Shown piece by piece: positions 16,868 to 25,270 of a stretch of 64,000 nt of DNA. The DNA comes from Bermanella sp044597725 (lineage in GTDB: Bacteria > Pseudomonadota > Gammaproteobacteria > Pseudomonadales > Oceanobacteraceae): positions 3,100,001 through 3,164,000 of the forward strand of contig NZ_CP139003.1 of NCBI RefSeq assembly GCF_044597725.1, written 5' to 3'. Below the pieces are notes generated by a model that was given only the letters and a program-made list of their open reading frames with translations, did no database searches and was not told the DNA's origin. Position numbers and translations under genes: made by a program. Positions within the stretch are counted from its first letter, which is position 1, and each line of letters opens with the position of its first letter.

Positions 16868-17998
16868 CTATTTGTTGTAATGAATCACAGAACGAATACT
16901 TTTACCTTCGTGCATAAGGTCAAATGCTTGGTTAATATCTTCAAGCCCCATTGTGTGAGTAATAAAGTCATTCAACTTAAATTCACCTGCTAGGTATCGT
17001 TCAACAATAGCAGGTAGTTCACTACGTCCTTTTACTCCCCCAAAGGCACTTCCACGCCAGACTCGGCCTGTCACCAACTGAAATGGACGAGTGGAAATTT
17101 CTTGTCCTGCACCGGCTACGCCAATTATTACCGACTCACCCCACCCTTTATGACAACACTCAAGGGCTGAACGCATAACATCCACATTACCAATACATTC
17201 AAACGAGAAGTCCACGCCTCCATCTGTCATTTCTACAATGACTTCTTGAATTGGTTTATCGAAATGTTTGGGGTTGATGCAATCAGTTGCTCCTAGCTGC
17301 TTAGCCAGTTCAAACTTACTTTCGTTGATATCTATGCCGATAATACGAGACGCACCTGCCATGGTAGCACCAATAATTGCAGACAACCCGATACCACCCA
17401 AGCCAAAGATAGCAACAGTATCACCTGCTTTCACTTTTGCCGTATTCATCACCGCACCCATGCCCGTGGTAACACCGCAACCTAATAAACATACTTCTTC
17501 TAGTGGCGCTTCTTTATTGACTTTCGCTAAAGCAATCTCCGGCAACACCGTATACTCAGAAAATGTTGATGTTCCCATATAATGGAAAATAGGCTCGCCA
17601 TCTTTATAAAAGCGAGAGGTGCCATCTGGCATTAAACCTTTGCCTTGGGTTTCACGGATTTTTTGACACAAATTGGTTTTGCCTGATGTACAGAATTTAC
17701 ATTCACCACACTCTGGTGTGTAAAGAGGAATAACATGATCACCCACCGCCACGCTGGTAACGCCCTCACCCACAGCTTCTACGACACCACCACCTTCATG
17801 ACCTAAAATAGCAGGGAAATTGCCCTCTGGGTCTTCACCCGATAAGGTAAACGCATCGGTATGGCAAACCCCAGTCGCAATAATTTTGACCAACACCTCA
17901 CCCTTGCGCGGCATCATGACATCGACTTCCTCAACACTTAAAGGTTGTCCTGGACCCCATGCAATGGCGGCTTTTGATTTAATGAATGTATCGCTCAT
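16868..17998 (-). CDS. frmA: S-(hydroxymethyl)glutathione dehydrogenase / class III alcohol dehydrogenase
   Basis: Zinc enzyme that oxidises S-(hydroxymethyl)glutathione with NAD+ to S-formylglutathione; it also reduces S-nitrosoglutathione. I start it at MSDTFIKSKAAIAW (17998), after an in-frame extension that lacks family features, giving 376 residues. Visible are GVCHTD (catalytic zinc Cys), GHEGGGVVEAVG, the structural-zinc Cys cluster CGECKFCTSGKTNLC (around residues 97-111) and the Rossmann motif GLGGIG. It forms an operon with fghA. A LysR gene diverges upstream and might control it, but nothing in the sequence proves that. Confidence 0.96.
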   Translation of the reverse strand: MSDTFIKSKAAIAWGPGQPLSVEEVDVMMPRKGEVLVKIIATGVCHTDAFTLSGEDPEGNFPAILGHEGGGVVEAVGEGVTSVAVGDHVIPLYTPECGECKFCTSGKTNLCQKIRETQGKGLMPDGTSRFYKDGEPIFHYMGTSTFSEYTVLPEIALAKVNKEAPLEEVCLLGCGVTTGMGAVMNTAKVKAGDTVAIFGLGGIGLSAIIGATMAGASRIIGIDINESKFELAKQLGATDCINPKHFDKPIQEVIVEMTDGGVDFSFECIGNVDVMRSALECCHKGWGESVIIGVAGAGQEISTRPFQLVTGRVWRGSAFGGVKGRSELPAIVERYLAGEFKLNDFITHTMGLEDINQAFDLMHEGKSIRSVIHYNK

Positions 17999-18152
17999 AG
18001 CTAACTCCTCGATAATATTAAAACGGCACAAGTGAAGGTAAGTACAGCCCAGCAACCCATGCCTGTCGAATAATTAGCTTTCATTGTAATTACTTCCTAT
18101 ATAATGATAATGAGCCATAATATTAAAACACTTTTACATATAGGTAATAATC

Positions 18153-19025
18153 ATGAGCAACTGGGAGGGCGTATCTGAATTTGTAACCGTGGCTGAATTG
18201 GGTAGCTTCACTCAAGCAGCGAATGAGTTAAATGTTTCAGTGGCTCAGGTAAGCCGGCAAATATCCCAATTAGAAGCGCGCTTAAGCACCAAACTGCTCT
18301 ACCGCACCACTCGTAAGGTGTCAGTGACCGCAGAAGGCGGAATCTATTACCAACACTGTCGGCAGGTGTTAAACGGCTTAGAAGAAGCTGAGCGCGCACT
18401 GGGAGACCTAAAAAACACCCCTCAAGGCAGTATCAAGCTAACGGCTCCGGTCATGTATGGCGAAACATACATCCAACCCATCATTCACGACTTTATGCTT
18501 CAACATCCAGCCATCGAGGTGACATCTGAATTAACCAATCAGCAACTAGATTTAATTGATGGCGGTTACGATCTCGCTATTCGCTTGGGAAAGCTTAAAG
18601 ACTCCAGCCTAATGGCTAAACCAATAAGTCAGCGCCACTACCGAGTTTGTGCATCCGCTGAGTATTTGCAACGTCATGGCACACCACATTCACTCACCGA
18701 GCTAGCATCACACAATTGTTTGGTGGGACAACACAGTTACTGGCGCTTTAACGACAACAATAAAGAACGTGCCATAAAAGTAACAGGAAACATTAGTTGT
18801 AACAGTGGCTATGGATTAGTAGATGCAGCCTTAAAAAGTATTGGCTTGGTGCAACTGCCAAATTATTACGTTGATTCATACTTAGCAGATGGCGCACTAA
18901 TTGAAGTGCTATCACAATATAAAGTTAACCCCGAAACCATCTGGGCGGTATACCCAAATAACCGGCATTTATCAGCTAGAATCAGGCAACTTGTGGATTA
19001 TTTAGCGCAACGCTTAAGTTCATAA
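18153..19025 (+). CDS. LysR-family transcriptional regulator
   Basis: DNA-binding regulator of 290 residues with an N-terminal winged helix-turn-helix (about 4-62, containing GSFTQAANELNVSVAQVSRQ) and a periplasmic-binding-protein-like effector domain (about 88-285). It is of the group often annotated as DhcR/CrgA-like because of the FVTVAELGSFT start and LYRTTRKVSVT segment. The 154-nt gap to frmA, on the opposite strand, is AT-rich and may hold its operator. Its stop overlaps the end of the convergent pseudouridine synthase gene by 6 nt. Effector and targets are unknown. Confidence 0.92.
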   Translation: MSNWEGVSEFVTVAELGSFTQAANELNVSVAQVSRQISQLEARLSTKLLYRTTRKVSVTAEGGIYYQHCRQVLNGLEEAERALGDLKNTPQGSIKLTAPVMYGETYIQPIIHDFMLQHPAIEVTSELTNQQLDLIDGGYDLAIRLGKLKDSSLMAKPISQRHYRVCASAEYLQRHGTPHSLTELASHNCLVGQHSYWRFNDNNKERAIKVTGNISCNSGYGLVDAALKSIGLVQLPNYYVDSYLADGALIEVLSQYKVNPETIWAVYPNNRHLSARIRQLVDYLAQRLSS

Positions 19026-19982
19026 CCCTATTTTTTTAGTAAATGCTTTCCATACATCAGTGTATTGCTCATCTCTGATAACAATAGAGCAAGCCTTAGT
19101 ATTTTTTTCTTCGCTCCACATATCTGCTAGCTCTACTTCGTAGGCATGTAGCAAGTGGTGATCGGTAAGTAGTGTTTGATAGTCTGCTTGTATTAATGCA
19201 TCGTCTAAACGCTTTAAATAGAATTCACCGTTATTGCTGTAAATTTTGTCACCGACGATGGGGTGACCTAGTTGAGATAAATGTGCACGAATTTGATGCT
19301 TGCGCCCGGTTAAAAGTTCGCATTCAACCCAACTAAAGCCACTATTACTTGCTATTACTTTGAAGTGAGTTTCACTTAACTTGCCTTCTCCCTGATTGAC
19401 CTCATGCATTTGACAGCGTATGAGGCTGTCTTTTTTAGTGTTCAAATAGCTTTGATGGTTTAAAGTCTGCCACGAAGGTTCACCATGAATAATGGCGTGA
19501 TACTTTTTACGTTGCATTAATTCTGCAAGCTTGGGCTGATAAATTCTGGCTTGTTGATTATCTTTTGCGATTAATAAAACACCTGATGTTTCCAAATCTA
19601 GACGATGCAGTAAGTGAGCGTCGGGCCACTGACTTTCACGTCGCAGAAGTTGAATAAGCGTATTGTATACATTGCGCGTGGTTCGGCTAACAGGCAAATT
19701 TGCGGGTTTATGGATCGCAGCGATATCGTTATTTTGCCATAGAGTATTCCAATGGGTGTCTACTTCATCCTCTTGATAGTTGGGGATTGTATAGTCAATG
19801 GTCTGCCCTTGCTTCAGTATGCAATCTTTTGTTTCAACTAAACCATCTACTTTAATCAAACCATCACTTAACAACACCTGCCATTGATCTTCATTTAAAT
19901 ACGGTATGCACGGCAATAAACAGGCTAACAAGTTTGAGTTGTGCTGCTCAGAGCTAACCGTCATCGTGAAATGGGCGTCCAC
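19020..19982 (-). CDS. RluA-family RNA pseudouridine synthase
   Basis: Converts uridine to pseudouridine in rRNA or tRNA. The 320-residue protein has an S4-like N-terminal RNA-binding segment (about 8-70), then the RluA catalytic domain with HRLDLETSG (126-134, catalytic Asp129) and the conserved ELLTGRKHQIRAHL block (around 218-231). The exact target base cannot be assigned. It lies convergent to the LysR gene, and its first codon is next to a 439-nt noncoding region with repeats. Confidence 0.92.
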   Translation of the reverse strand: MDAHFTMTVSSEQHNSNLLACLLPCIPYLNEDQWQVLLSDGLIKVDGLVETKDCILKQGQTIDYTIPNYQEDEVDTHWNTLWQNNDIAAIHKPANLPVSRTTRNVYNTLIQLLRRESQWPDAHLLHRLDLETSGVLLIAKDNQQARIYQPKLAELMQRKKYHAIIHGEPSWQTLNHQSYLNTKKDSLIRCQMHEVNQGEGKLSETHFKVIASNSGFSWVECELLTGRKHQIRAHLSQLGHPIVGDKIYSNNGEFYLKRLDDALIQADYQTLLTDHHLLHAYEVELADMWSEEKNTKACSIVIRDEQYTDVWKAFTKKIGL

Positions 19983-20072
19983 AAGAAAACCTTATTAGTA
20001 AGAAATATTTAGCAATGATACTTGATAATAAACAACAGTAGTAAATATACTATTTTTAATCTTAAAACCCCA

Positions 20073-20105
20073 TTGCGGGGGTCGCTTAGGCTCCGGCCGC
20101 ACTAC
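20073..20105 (+). repeat. GC-rich intergenic repeat, copy 1
   Basis: This 33-nt copy starts TTGCGGGGGTCGC and contains GGCTCCGGCCGCACTAC. It is almost identical to copy 2 at 20301-20334, differing by one inserted C. It lies in the 439-nt gene-free stretch between the pseudouridine synthase and sspB, is markedly more GC-rich than its surroundings, and contains the palindrome CGGCCG. Confidence 0.85.
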
Positions 20106-20189
20106 TTTATGAAATCAATACGATCAATCTTTGCTGAACAAAAGCTTACTATTTTCGAGGATTATTCATAAAGCGAGCGGCGTCATCAG

Positions 20190-20265
20190 CCATGGATGGC
20201 GAATGCGAGCTTACATGGAACGTATTTACAGCGTCCGTGAGACTATGGATGATTTTCGAAAGCGT
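20190..20265 (+). repeat. Imperfect palindromic element inside the repeat region
   Basis: CCATGGATGG is followed by a block with two arms, GGAACG (20218-20223) and CGTCC (20233-20237), around TATTTACAG. The block has the look of a dispersed intergenic element found in marine gammaproteobacteria, an impression from memory that I could not check. It lies between the two GC-rich repeat copies and has no convincing coding signal. Confidence 0.45.
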
Positions 20266-20300
20266 GGCACGTTTAAAACCTAGCAGATTTCGAATACTGA

Positions 20301-20334
20301 TTGCGGGGGTCGCCTTAGGCTCCGGCCGCACTAC
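20301..20334 (+). repeat. GC-rich intergenic repeat, copy 2
   Basis: A 34-nt copy of the element at 20073-20105 in the same orientation, 228 nt away, with one extra C (GTCGCC instead of GTCGC). The rest of 19983-20421 contains only the palindromic block and the sspB terminator. Confidence 0.85.
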
Positions 20335-20377
20335 GATAATTTTTGCCGAATCAATAATTGAGATTTTGCGGACAATA

Positions 20378-20403
20378 AAAAACCCGCCGAAGCGGGTTTT
20401 TAC
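20378..20403 (-). terminator. Intrinsic terminator after sspB
   Basis: AACCCGC / GCGGGTT, a stem with a short CGAA loop, is flanked by A-run and T-run sequences. It lies about 20 nt past the sspB stop and can work in both directions. Confidence 0.92.
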
Positions 20404-20421
20404 TGTTCTAAATTGCCGTAA

Positions 20422-20832
20422 TTACTTCACCACTTTTAAAGAGGGTCTACCTGAAGGTTTTTCAGGTTTCTCACCTTGAGGTGGTTTGGGTGACGGTGGT
20501 GGCTGATTCGGATCGGGCGCGCCCGCTTCGTTACCAAATACCATACCTTCCCCTGTTTCTTTAGCATATATCGCAAGTACGGCCACAATAGGCACATATA
20601 TATTTTGCGTTACACCAGCAAAACGGGCGTTAAAGCTCAGTGCGTCATTACTAATTAAAATATCACGCACGGCATTAGGGCTAACATTTAGAACAATTTG
20701 CCCGTCATTAACATATTCCATAGGTACTTGTACGCCCATGATATTAGCATCAACCAATATATAGGGAGTGGATTCATTATCAAGAACCCACTCGTACAGA
20801 CCACGCATTAAGTAAGGACGGGAAGGAGTCAT
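20422..20832 (-). CDS. sspB: ClpXP adaptor / stringent starvation protein B
   Basis: Adaptor that tethers ssrA-tagged and other substrates to ClpX and speeds their degradation by ClpXP. The 136-residue protein has the SspB start MTPSRPYLMRGLYEWVLDN, the substrate-binding beta-domain (about 1-110), and a disordered Pro/Lys-rich tail ending RPSLKVVK, which matches the known ClpX-binding C-terminal motif. It overlaps the sspA stop by 4 nt, so the two are translationally coupled. Confidence 0.97.
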   Translation of the reverse strand: MTPSRPYLMRGLYEWVLDNESTPYILVDANIMGVQVPMEYVNDGQIVLNVSPNAVRDILISNDALSFNARFAGVTQNIYVPIVAVLAIYAKETGEGMVFGNEAGAPDPNQPPPSPKPPQGEKPEKPSGRPSLKVVK

Positions 20833-21458
20833 TCGCGCATTTCCTGCTCGGCCTCTGATAGGCTCGCTTGGAAAGATTCACGGCTGAATAAACGTTCCAT
20901 ATACTCTTGCAAGTCTTTGGTTTGTTTTTCAGGTAACTCAATCCCCATGACAGGTAAACGCCATAATAGGGGTGCTGTTACACAATCTACAATACTGTAC
21001 TCATCCGCCATGAAATATGGCTTTTCAGCAAATAAAGGCGACGTACTAATTAAGCTCTCTCGCAACTCTTTGCGCGCTTTAGTCACCGCATCGGTATCTT
21101 TATTTTCTAAAATGATGTCAGCTAATGTGCACCAATCACGCTGGATACGGTACAACCATAAACGGCTTTCAGCACGGGCAACTGGGTAAACTGGTAATAA
21201 TGGAGGATGCGGGAAACGCTCATCCAAGTATTCCATCATAATGTTTGGTTCATATAACACTAAATCGCGATCTAGCAATGTAGGTACGCTGTTATACGGA
21301 TTTAACTGCGCCAAATCTTCTGGCGGGTTATTTGGCTCCACTTCGTGGATTTCAACAGTTACACCTTTCTCGGCCAGAACGATACGTACGCGATGACAGT
21401 ACTGATCTTCACCATCTGAAAAGAAGGTCATGGAAGAGCGCTTGGCTACAACACCCAT
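20829..21458 (-). CDS. sspA: Stringent starvation protein A
   Basis: RNA-polymerase-associated protein with a glutathione-S-transferase fold, known in E. coli and Pseudomonas to modulate transcription during starvation and stress. I start it at MGVVAKRSSMTFFSDG (21458), preceded by a good AGGAAAAC ribosome-binding site; the longer reading adds 18 unconserved residues. The 209-residue protein has an N-terminal thioredoxin-like domain (YCHRVRIVLAEKGV, about 20-33; NSVPTLLDRDLVLYEP) and a C-terminal helical domain. sspAB downstream of petABC is the usual order in this group. Confidence 0.97.
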   Translation of the reverse strand: MGVVAKRSSMTFFSDGEDQYCHRVRIVLAEKGVTVEIHEVEPNNPPEDLAQLNPYNSVPTLLDRDLVLYEPNIMMEYLDERFPHPPLLPVYPVARAESRLWLYRIQRDWCTLADIILENKDTDAVTKARKELRESLISTSPLFAEKPYFMADEYSIVDCVTAPLLWRLPVMGIELPEKQTKDLQEYMERLFSRESFQASLSEAEQEMRE

Positions 21459-21670
21459 AGAGGTTTTCCTCACCTTGAAAATAAAAAAACTCGGCCGCCG
21501 ATTATACACCAACTACCGAGTTTTGTGGGATTTATATGATAGATTCTATATAAAAAACACCTAATTATCCAACCAGAGGCACAAAGCAAACGTTAAGGTC
21601 AGAGTTAAAAGCGCAATTTGAGAATTTAGGTAAGCCAAACACCTTTCAGATTTTCTAAGAGCTTTAGTTA

Positions 21671-21770
21671 AGTCGTTTAGACAAAACCCGAAAAAGACCA
21701 AAAACAGGAGTGCTTTTAATTACCGGCTAGAGCGTCAATAAGGAAACAAGAAAAGGCATTAAAAAAGGGC
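21671..21770 (-). repeat. Tandem terminator-spacer unit, copy 1
   Basis: About 100 nt that is clearly similar to 21797-21887. Shared blocks include AGTCGTTTA, AACAGGAGT, TTTTAATTA, CGGCTAGA, GCGTCAAT and GGCATTAAAAAAGGGC. Copy 1 carries about 10 extra bases near its left end. No open reading frame is shared. Confidence 0.8.
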
Positions 21771-21788
21771 TCTTATCGGCTAAAAGCC
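21759..21788 (-). terminator. Terminator-like hairpin in the duplicated unit
   Basis: GGCTCTTA (21768-21775) pairs with TAAAAGCC (21781-21788) over 8 bp with one G-U pair and a 5-nt loop. Read on the minus strand it is followed by a run of six T. It is a second terminator behind the one nearest petC. Confidence 0.7.
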
Positions 21789-21796
21789 GTCAGTGA

Positions 21797-21887
21797 AGTC
21801 GTTTAAACAAGGCTAAGAACAGGAGTATTTTTAATTAACGGCTAGAAGCGTCAATGAGGAAGCAAGAGCAAGGCATTAAAAAAGGGC
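21797..21887 (-). repeat. Tandem terminator-spacer unit, copy 2
   Basis: Second copy of the unit at 21671-21770, with a period of about 117 nt. It lies between petC and sspA in a 506-nt region that has no gene. On the minus strand each copy begins right after a hairpin and its T-run. Confidence 0.8.
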
Positions 21888-21935
21888 GATTTGAGGAGTT
21901 TAGATGAACTAAATGACTCCAATCGCCCTTTTTTA
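21878..21935. terminator. Long bidirectional terminator after petC
   Basis: GGGCGATT (21884-21891) pairs with AATCGCCC (21921-21928). Inside it GGAGT (21895-21899) pairs with ACTCC (21916-21920), and a small TTAG/CTAA stem closes the tip. A-run and T-run flanks on both sides allow termination in either direction. Confidence 0.9.
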
Positions 21936-21964
21936 TAACGAAGCTATTGCGACGCAATTAGCTT

Positions 21965-22723
21965 CTAGTGGATGTCGCGCCAGTATTCACGGTTCAAGTA
22001 ATACACCGGAACAAACAGAATCGCCAGGAACAACAACACCCAGAAACCGATACGTTGACGCTCTAACGCCATTGGTTCGGCCATATAAACTAGGAAGTTG
22101 GTTAGGTCTTCTACTGCTCGGTCGAATTCTTTTTCGCTTAGCTGACCTTCTTCTTCGATGTATAGAACACCCTCTTTTTCTTCATATAGTTTTTGACCTG
22201 TTAGAGGGTCAAAACCTACTTCTACTGGCGCTGTACCTTTAACTTGGCGACCTTGCAGGTCTTCTAGTACATGTGGCATACCTACATCTTTGAAGACCGT
22301 GTTATTAACGCCGTATGGGCGAGTTGGGTCTTCATAGAAGCTGCGTAGATAGGTGTATACCCAGTCTGCACCGCGTACACGTGCTACCAAAGTTAGATCT
22401 GGTGGCGCTGCACCAAACCATTTTTTGGAATCTTCGGTACGCATGGCAATCTTCATCAAATCGCCAATTTTTGCATCTGTTCTGAATACTAGGTTTTCCA
22501 TCATGACATCTTCTGGAATACCTAGATCTCGCGCTACTCGGTTGTAACGAGCAAACTTAGTGCTGTGACAACCCATGCAGTAGTTTGTGAAGATTTGAGC
22601 ACCACGCTGAAGCGATGCTTTGTCTTCTAGATCGACTTTCATATCGTCTAGTTTTACGTTGCCGCCAGCTGCAAAGGCAAGGGCTGGCATAATGGCAAAA
22701 ATAATTGCGATTAAGTGTTTCAT
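21965..22723 (-). CDS. petC: Cytochrome c1 of the bc1 complex
   Basis: Haem-c subunit of ubiquinol:cytochrome c reductase; it passes electrons from the Rieske centre to soluble cytochrome c. The 252-residue protein has a signal peptide (about 1-19, ending ALAFAAG), the haem motif CMGCH (49-53), and one C-terminal membrane anchor (about 225-243, GFWVLLFLAILFVPVYYL). The axial Met is probably in the MKIAMRTED or later region. Its start overlaps the petB stop by one base, so petABC is an operon. Confidence 0.97.
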   Translation of the reverse strand: MKHLIAIIFAIMPALAFAAGGNVKLDDMKVDLEDKASLQRGAQIFTNYCMGCHSTKFARYNRVARDLGIPEDVMMENLVFRTDAKIGDLMKIAMRTEDSKKWFGAAPPDLTLVARVRGADWVYTYLRSFYEDPTRPYGVNNTVFKDVGMPHVLEDLQGRQVKGTAPVEVGFDPLTGQKLYEEKEGVLYIEEEGQLSEKEFDRAVEDLTNFLVYMAEPMALERQRIGFWVLLFLAILFVPVYYLNREYWRDIH

Positions 22724-23964
22724 TAGCCTGTTACCCTCTCTGGAACTGGTTTCGTTTTCTCTTTAGCCGAAATGTAAGGCAAAGTAATAAACCATGCGAA
22801 GTAAATAAGTGTACCGATTTGTCCCAATATTTGATACAGACCAGATGCTGGTTTTGTACCTAACCATGTTAATAATACAAAGAATATGGCAAACACGATT
22901 AGATTGATGCGGGAAATAATTCCCTTATAGCGCCATGAGCGAACTGGGCTACGATCTAACCATGGTAGAACAAACAGGATAGCGATTGCCGCACCCATGG
23001 CGATAACACCACCTAACTGAGAGTTAATTGGGCCTATGTCGAACGTTACTGCACGTAAGATCGTATAGAACGCACCAAAGTACCATACTGGGGCAATGTG
23101 TTCCGGGGTTTTGAGGCCGTTTGCTTCTTCAAAGTTTGCGTGCTCAAGGAAATAACCATTACCTTCTGGCCAGAAGAAAATAACAAAGCAGAAGACGAAT
23201 AGGAAAACAACAATACCTACTAAGTCGTGTACTGTGTAGTAAGGGTGGAATGGTACACCATCAAGTGGACGCCCTTGATCATCTTTGTGCTTTTTAATAT
23301 CTACGCCATCTGGGTTATTTGAACCCACTTCATGCAGGGCCAAGATGTGCAGAACGACTAAAGCAACAATCACTAAAGGCAATGCAATAACATGTAATGC
23401 AAAGAAGCGATTTAGAGTGATACCTGAGATTAGGAAGTCACCACGGATCCACTGTACTAGGTCACCACCAATTACTGGGATAGCACCAAATAGGGAGATA
23501 ATTACTTGCGCACCCCAATATGACATTTGACCCCATGGTAGAACGTAACCCATGAAAGCTTCAGCCATTAGCATTAGGTAGATGAACATACCAAAGATCC
23601 AAATTAGCTCACGTGGTTTCTGGTATGAGCCGTACATTAGGCCACGGAACATGTGCATATACACAACTAAGAAGAAGAATGATGCGCCGGTTGAGTGCAT
23701 ATAGCGAATAAGCCAACCGAATTCAACGTCACGCATAATGTACTCAACAGAAGCGAATGCCTGCTCTGCTGATGGCGTATAAGACATGGTCAACCAAACA
23801 CCGGTTAGAATTTGGTTGGCCAGCATGAGCATGGAGAAAACGCCAAAGAAATACCAAAAGTTGAAGTTTTTGGGCGCATAGTACTTTGACATATGCTTTT
23901 CAAAGGTGGCAGTAACGGGCAGACGGTCGTCGATCCAACCCATGAATGCTTGTAATTTACTCAT
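22723..23964 (-). CDS. petB: Cytochrome b of the bc1 complex
   Basis: Membrane subunit that carries both b-type haems and the quinol-oxidising (Qo) and quinone-reducing (Qi) sites. At 413 residues it is a full-length bacterial cytochrome b with eight predicted helices. Visible are RYMHSTGASFFFLVVYMHMF (about 84-103) with haem-ligand His residues, FHVIALP-type His in the fourth helix (FALHVIALPLV), and PEHIAPVWYFGAFY with the PE(W/H) Qo-type motif (PEHI). Start and stop overlap petA and petC, indicating coupled translation. Confidence 0.97.
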   Translation of the reverse strand: MSKLQAFMGWIDDRLPVTATFEKHMSKYYAPKNFNFWYFFGVFSMLMLANQILTGVWLTMSYTPSAEQAFASVEYIMRDVEFGWLIRYMHSTGASFFFLVVYMHMFRGLMYGSYQKPRELIWIFGMFIYLMLMAEAFMGYVLPWGQMSYWGAQVIISLFGAIPVIGGDLVQWIRGDFLISGITLNRFFALHVIALPLVIVALVVLHILALHEVGSNNPDGVDIKKHKDDQGRPLDGVPFHPYYTVHDLVGIVVFLFVFCFVIFFWPEGNGYFLEHANFEEANGLKTPEHIAPVWYFGAFYTILRAVTFDIGPINSQLGGVIAMGAAIAILFVLPWLDRSPVRSWRYKGIISRINLIVFAIFFVLLTWLGTKPASGLYQILGQIGTLIYFAWFITLPYISAKEKTKPVPERVTG

Positions 23965-24560
23965 TATGAATTCTCCTCATCTACACCGATAATTACGGTA
24001 TTTTCATCGATGAATGAGTAAGGCGGTACTGCAAGATTTTTAGCTGCAGGAGAGCCTTGATACACTCGACCCGCCAAGTCAAAACGCGAACCGTGACAAG
24101 GACAGAAGAAACCACCCTTCCATTCTTCGTCAAACGGCTGAGGTTCAACCTCGGGCACAAACTTGGGGGCACAACCAAGGTGAGTACAAACACCTTCTAT
24201 AACTGCGATCTCGGGCTTACGAGAACGCGGGGTATTATCAGCGTATTCTGGCTGCTGCCCTTTGTCTTCGTTGTTCGGATCTTTTAGTTTGTCTGTTAAG
24301 GTGCTCAGTAGCTCAACTGTTTCTTCGGTACGACGCACCACATATATAGGCTTACCGCGCCACTCAACCACAACCATCTGGCCGTTTTCGAGCTTACTGA
24401 TGTCTGCTTTAGCAGGTGCACCTGCCGCTTTTGCCTTTTCGCTTGGGTTCCAAGACTTTACAAAAGGCACCGCCACGCCAACCGCACCAATACCGCCACC
24501 TACTGCTGTGGTTGCGATAAGGAAGCGGCGCCGGCCGTTATTTACGCCATCATGACTCAT
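23964..24560 (-). CDS. petA: Rieske iron-sulfur subunit of the bc1 complex
   Basis: Carries the mobile [2Fe-2S] centre that takes an electron from quinol. The 198-residue protein starts with a twin-arginine sequence (RRRFLIATTAVGGG, 11-24) and a single membrane helix, as expected for Tat-dependent insertion. The cluster motifs CTHLGC and CPCHGSRFD provide the two Cys and two His ligands plus the disulfide Cys. First gene of petABC. The region upstream (24561-24866) holds its promoter and the rpsI terminator. Confidence 0.97.
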   Translation of the reverse strand: MSHDGVNNGRRRFLIATTAVGGGIGAVGVAVPFVKSWNPSEKAKAAGAPAKADISKLENGQMVVVEWRGKPIYVVRRTEETVELLSTLTDKLKDPNNEDKGQQPEYADNTPRSRKPEIAVIEGVCTHLGCAPKFVPEVEPQPFDEEWKGGFFCPCHGSRFDLAGRVYQGSPAAKNLAVPPYSFIDENTVIIGVDEENS

Positions 24561-24866
24561 TCAGGCATTCTCCCATCAACTTTTATCTTGAATTCTATGC
24601 ACAGTGCCCTCAAAACTCGCTGCCCGCCACCATATTAGGCAACCACGAAAACACTATTTTACTGCTCATCCTGTAACTAAAGCACATTTGGACGAACAGA
24701 GGAAAAAATCGGCACAGATAGTAATGAAATGTGCGCATCTATACAAGGCGCCAGATCAATTTCCTAGGGCTTTTATGTCTATAAGCAGTTGTTTTTAGAC
24801 AAAAAAAACGCCCAGATAAAAATCTGAGCGTTTTTTGACAAGTCTTGACTTGTGCCTGCTTGCGAA
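24561..24866. other. Gene-free stretch between petA and rpsI
   Basis: This 306-nt region holds the petA ribosome-binding site, presumably the petABC promoter (not confidently located) and, at its right end, the rpsI terminator. A 64-codon open frame on the plus strand lacks a ribosome-binding site and shows no family feature, so I do not call it a gene. Confidence 0.6.
24802..24838. terminator. Intrinsic terminator after rpsI
   Basis: AAAACGC-CCAGAT / ATCTGA-GCGTTTT form a stem of about 12 bp with a short loop and A/T runs on both sides. It lies about 30 nt beyond the rpsI stop. Confidence 0.9.
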
Positions 24867-25259
24867 TTAACGCTTGCTGAACTGTGGCTTCTTACGTGCT
24901 TTACGCAGACCCACTTTCTTACGCTCAACTTCACGATCATCACGAGTTACATAACCCGCTGCACGTAGAGAAGGACGTAGAGTTTCATCGTAGTTCATTA
25001 GTGCACGAGTAATACCGTGACGAATAGCACCGGCTTGACCAGAAGCACCACCACCTTGAACAGTGATGAATAGATCAAAGTTTTCAGTGTTTTCAGTCAG
25101 TACCAAAGGTTGACGAACCACCATTTGAGAGGTTTCACGACCAAAATACTCGTCCAATGGACGCTTGTTTACGATGATTTGGCCAGTACCAGAACGCATG
25201 AATACACGCGCGCTAGAAGACTTACGACGGCCAGTACCATAATATTGATTTGCTGCCAT
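24867..25259 (-). CDS. rpsI: 30S ribosomal protein S9
   Basis: Small-subunit protein whose C-terminal tail reaches the P-site tRNA. The 130-residue product has the S9 start YYGTGRRKSSSARVF, the GGGASGQAGAIRHGI block (about 69-83) and the universal C-terminal KKPQFSKR tail, whose last Lys-Arg contacts tRNA. It lies 11 nt downstream of rplM, with which it forms the conserved rplM-rpsI operon. Confidence 0.99.
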   Translation of the reverse strand: MAANQYYGTGRRKSSSARVFMRSGTGQIIVNKRPLDEYFGRETSQMVVRQPLVLTENTENFDLFITVQGGGASGQAGAIRHGITRALMNYDETLRPSLRAAGYVTRDDREVERKKVGLRKARKKPQFSKR

Positions 25260-25270
25260 GATTAATCCCC

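Noticed and set aside
18101..18113. Fur-box-like ATAATGATAATGA upstream of the LysR gene
   Set aside because: Only two of three hexamers fit, and AT-rich gaps often give such matches. No iron-linked gene is adjacent.
20192..20479. Open frame of 95 codons across the repeat region
   Set aside because: It runs through the palindromic element, the GC-rich repeat, the sspB terminator and the sspB 3-prime end. It is better explained as repeat sequence than as a gene.
24604..24798. Open frame of 64 codons upstream of petA
   Set aside because: No ribosome-binding site, no recognisable domain, and it lies in a promoter/terminator region.
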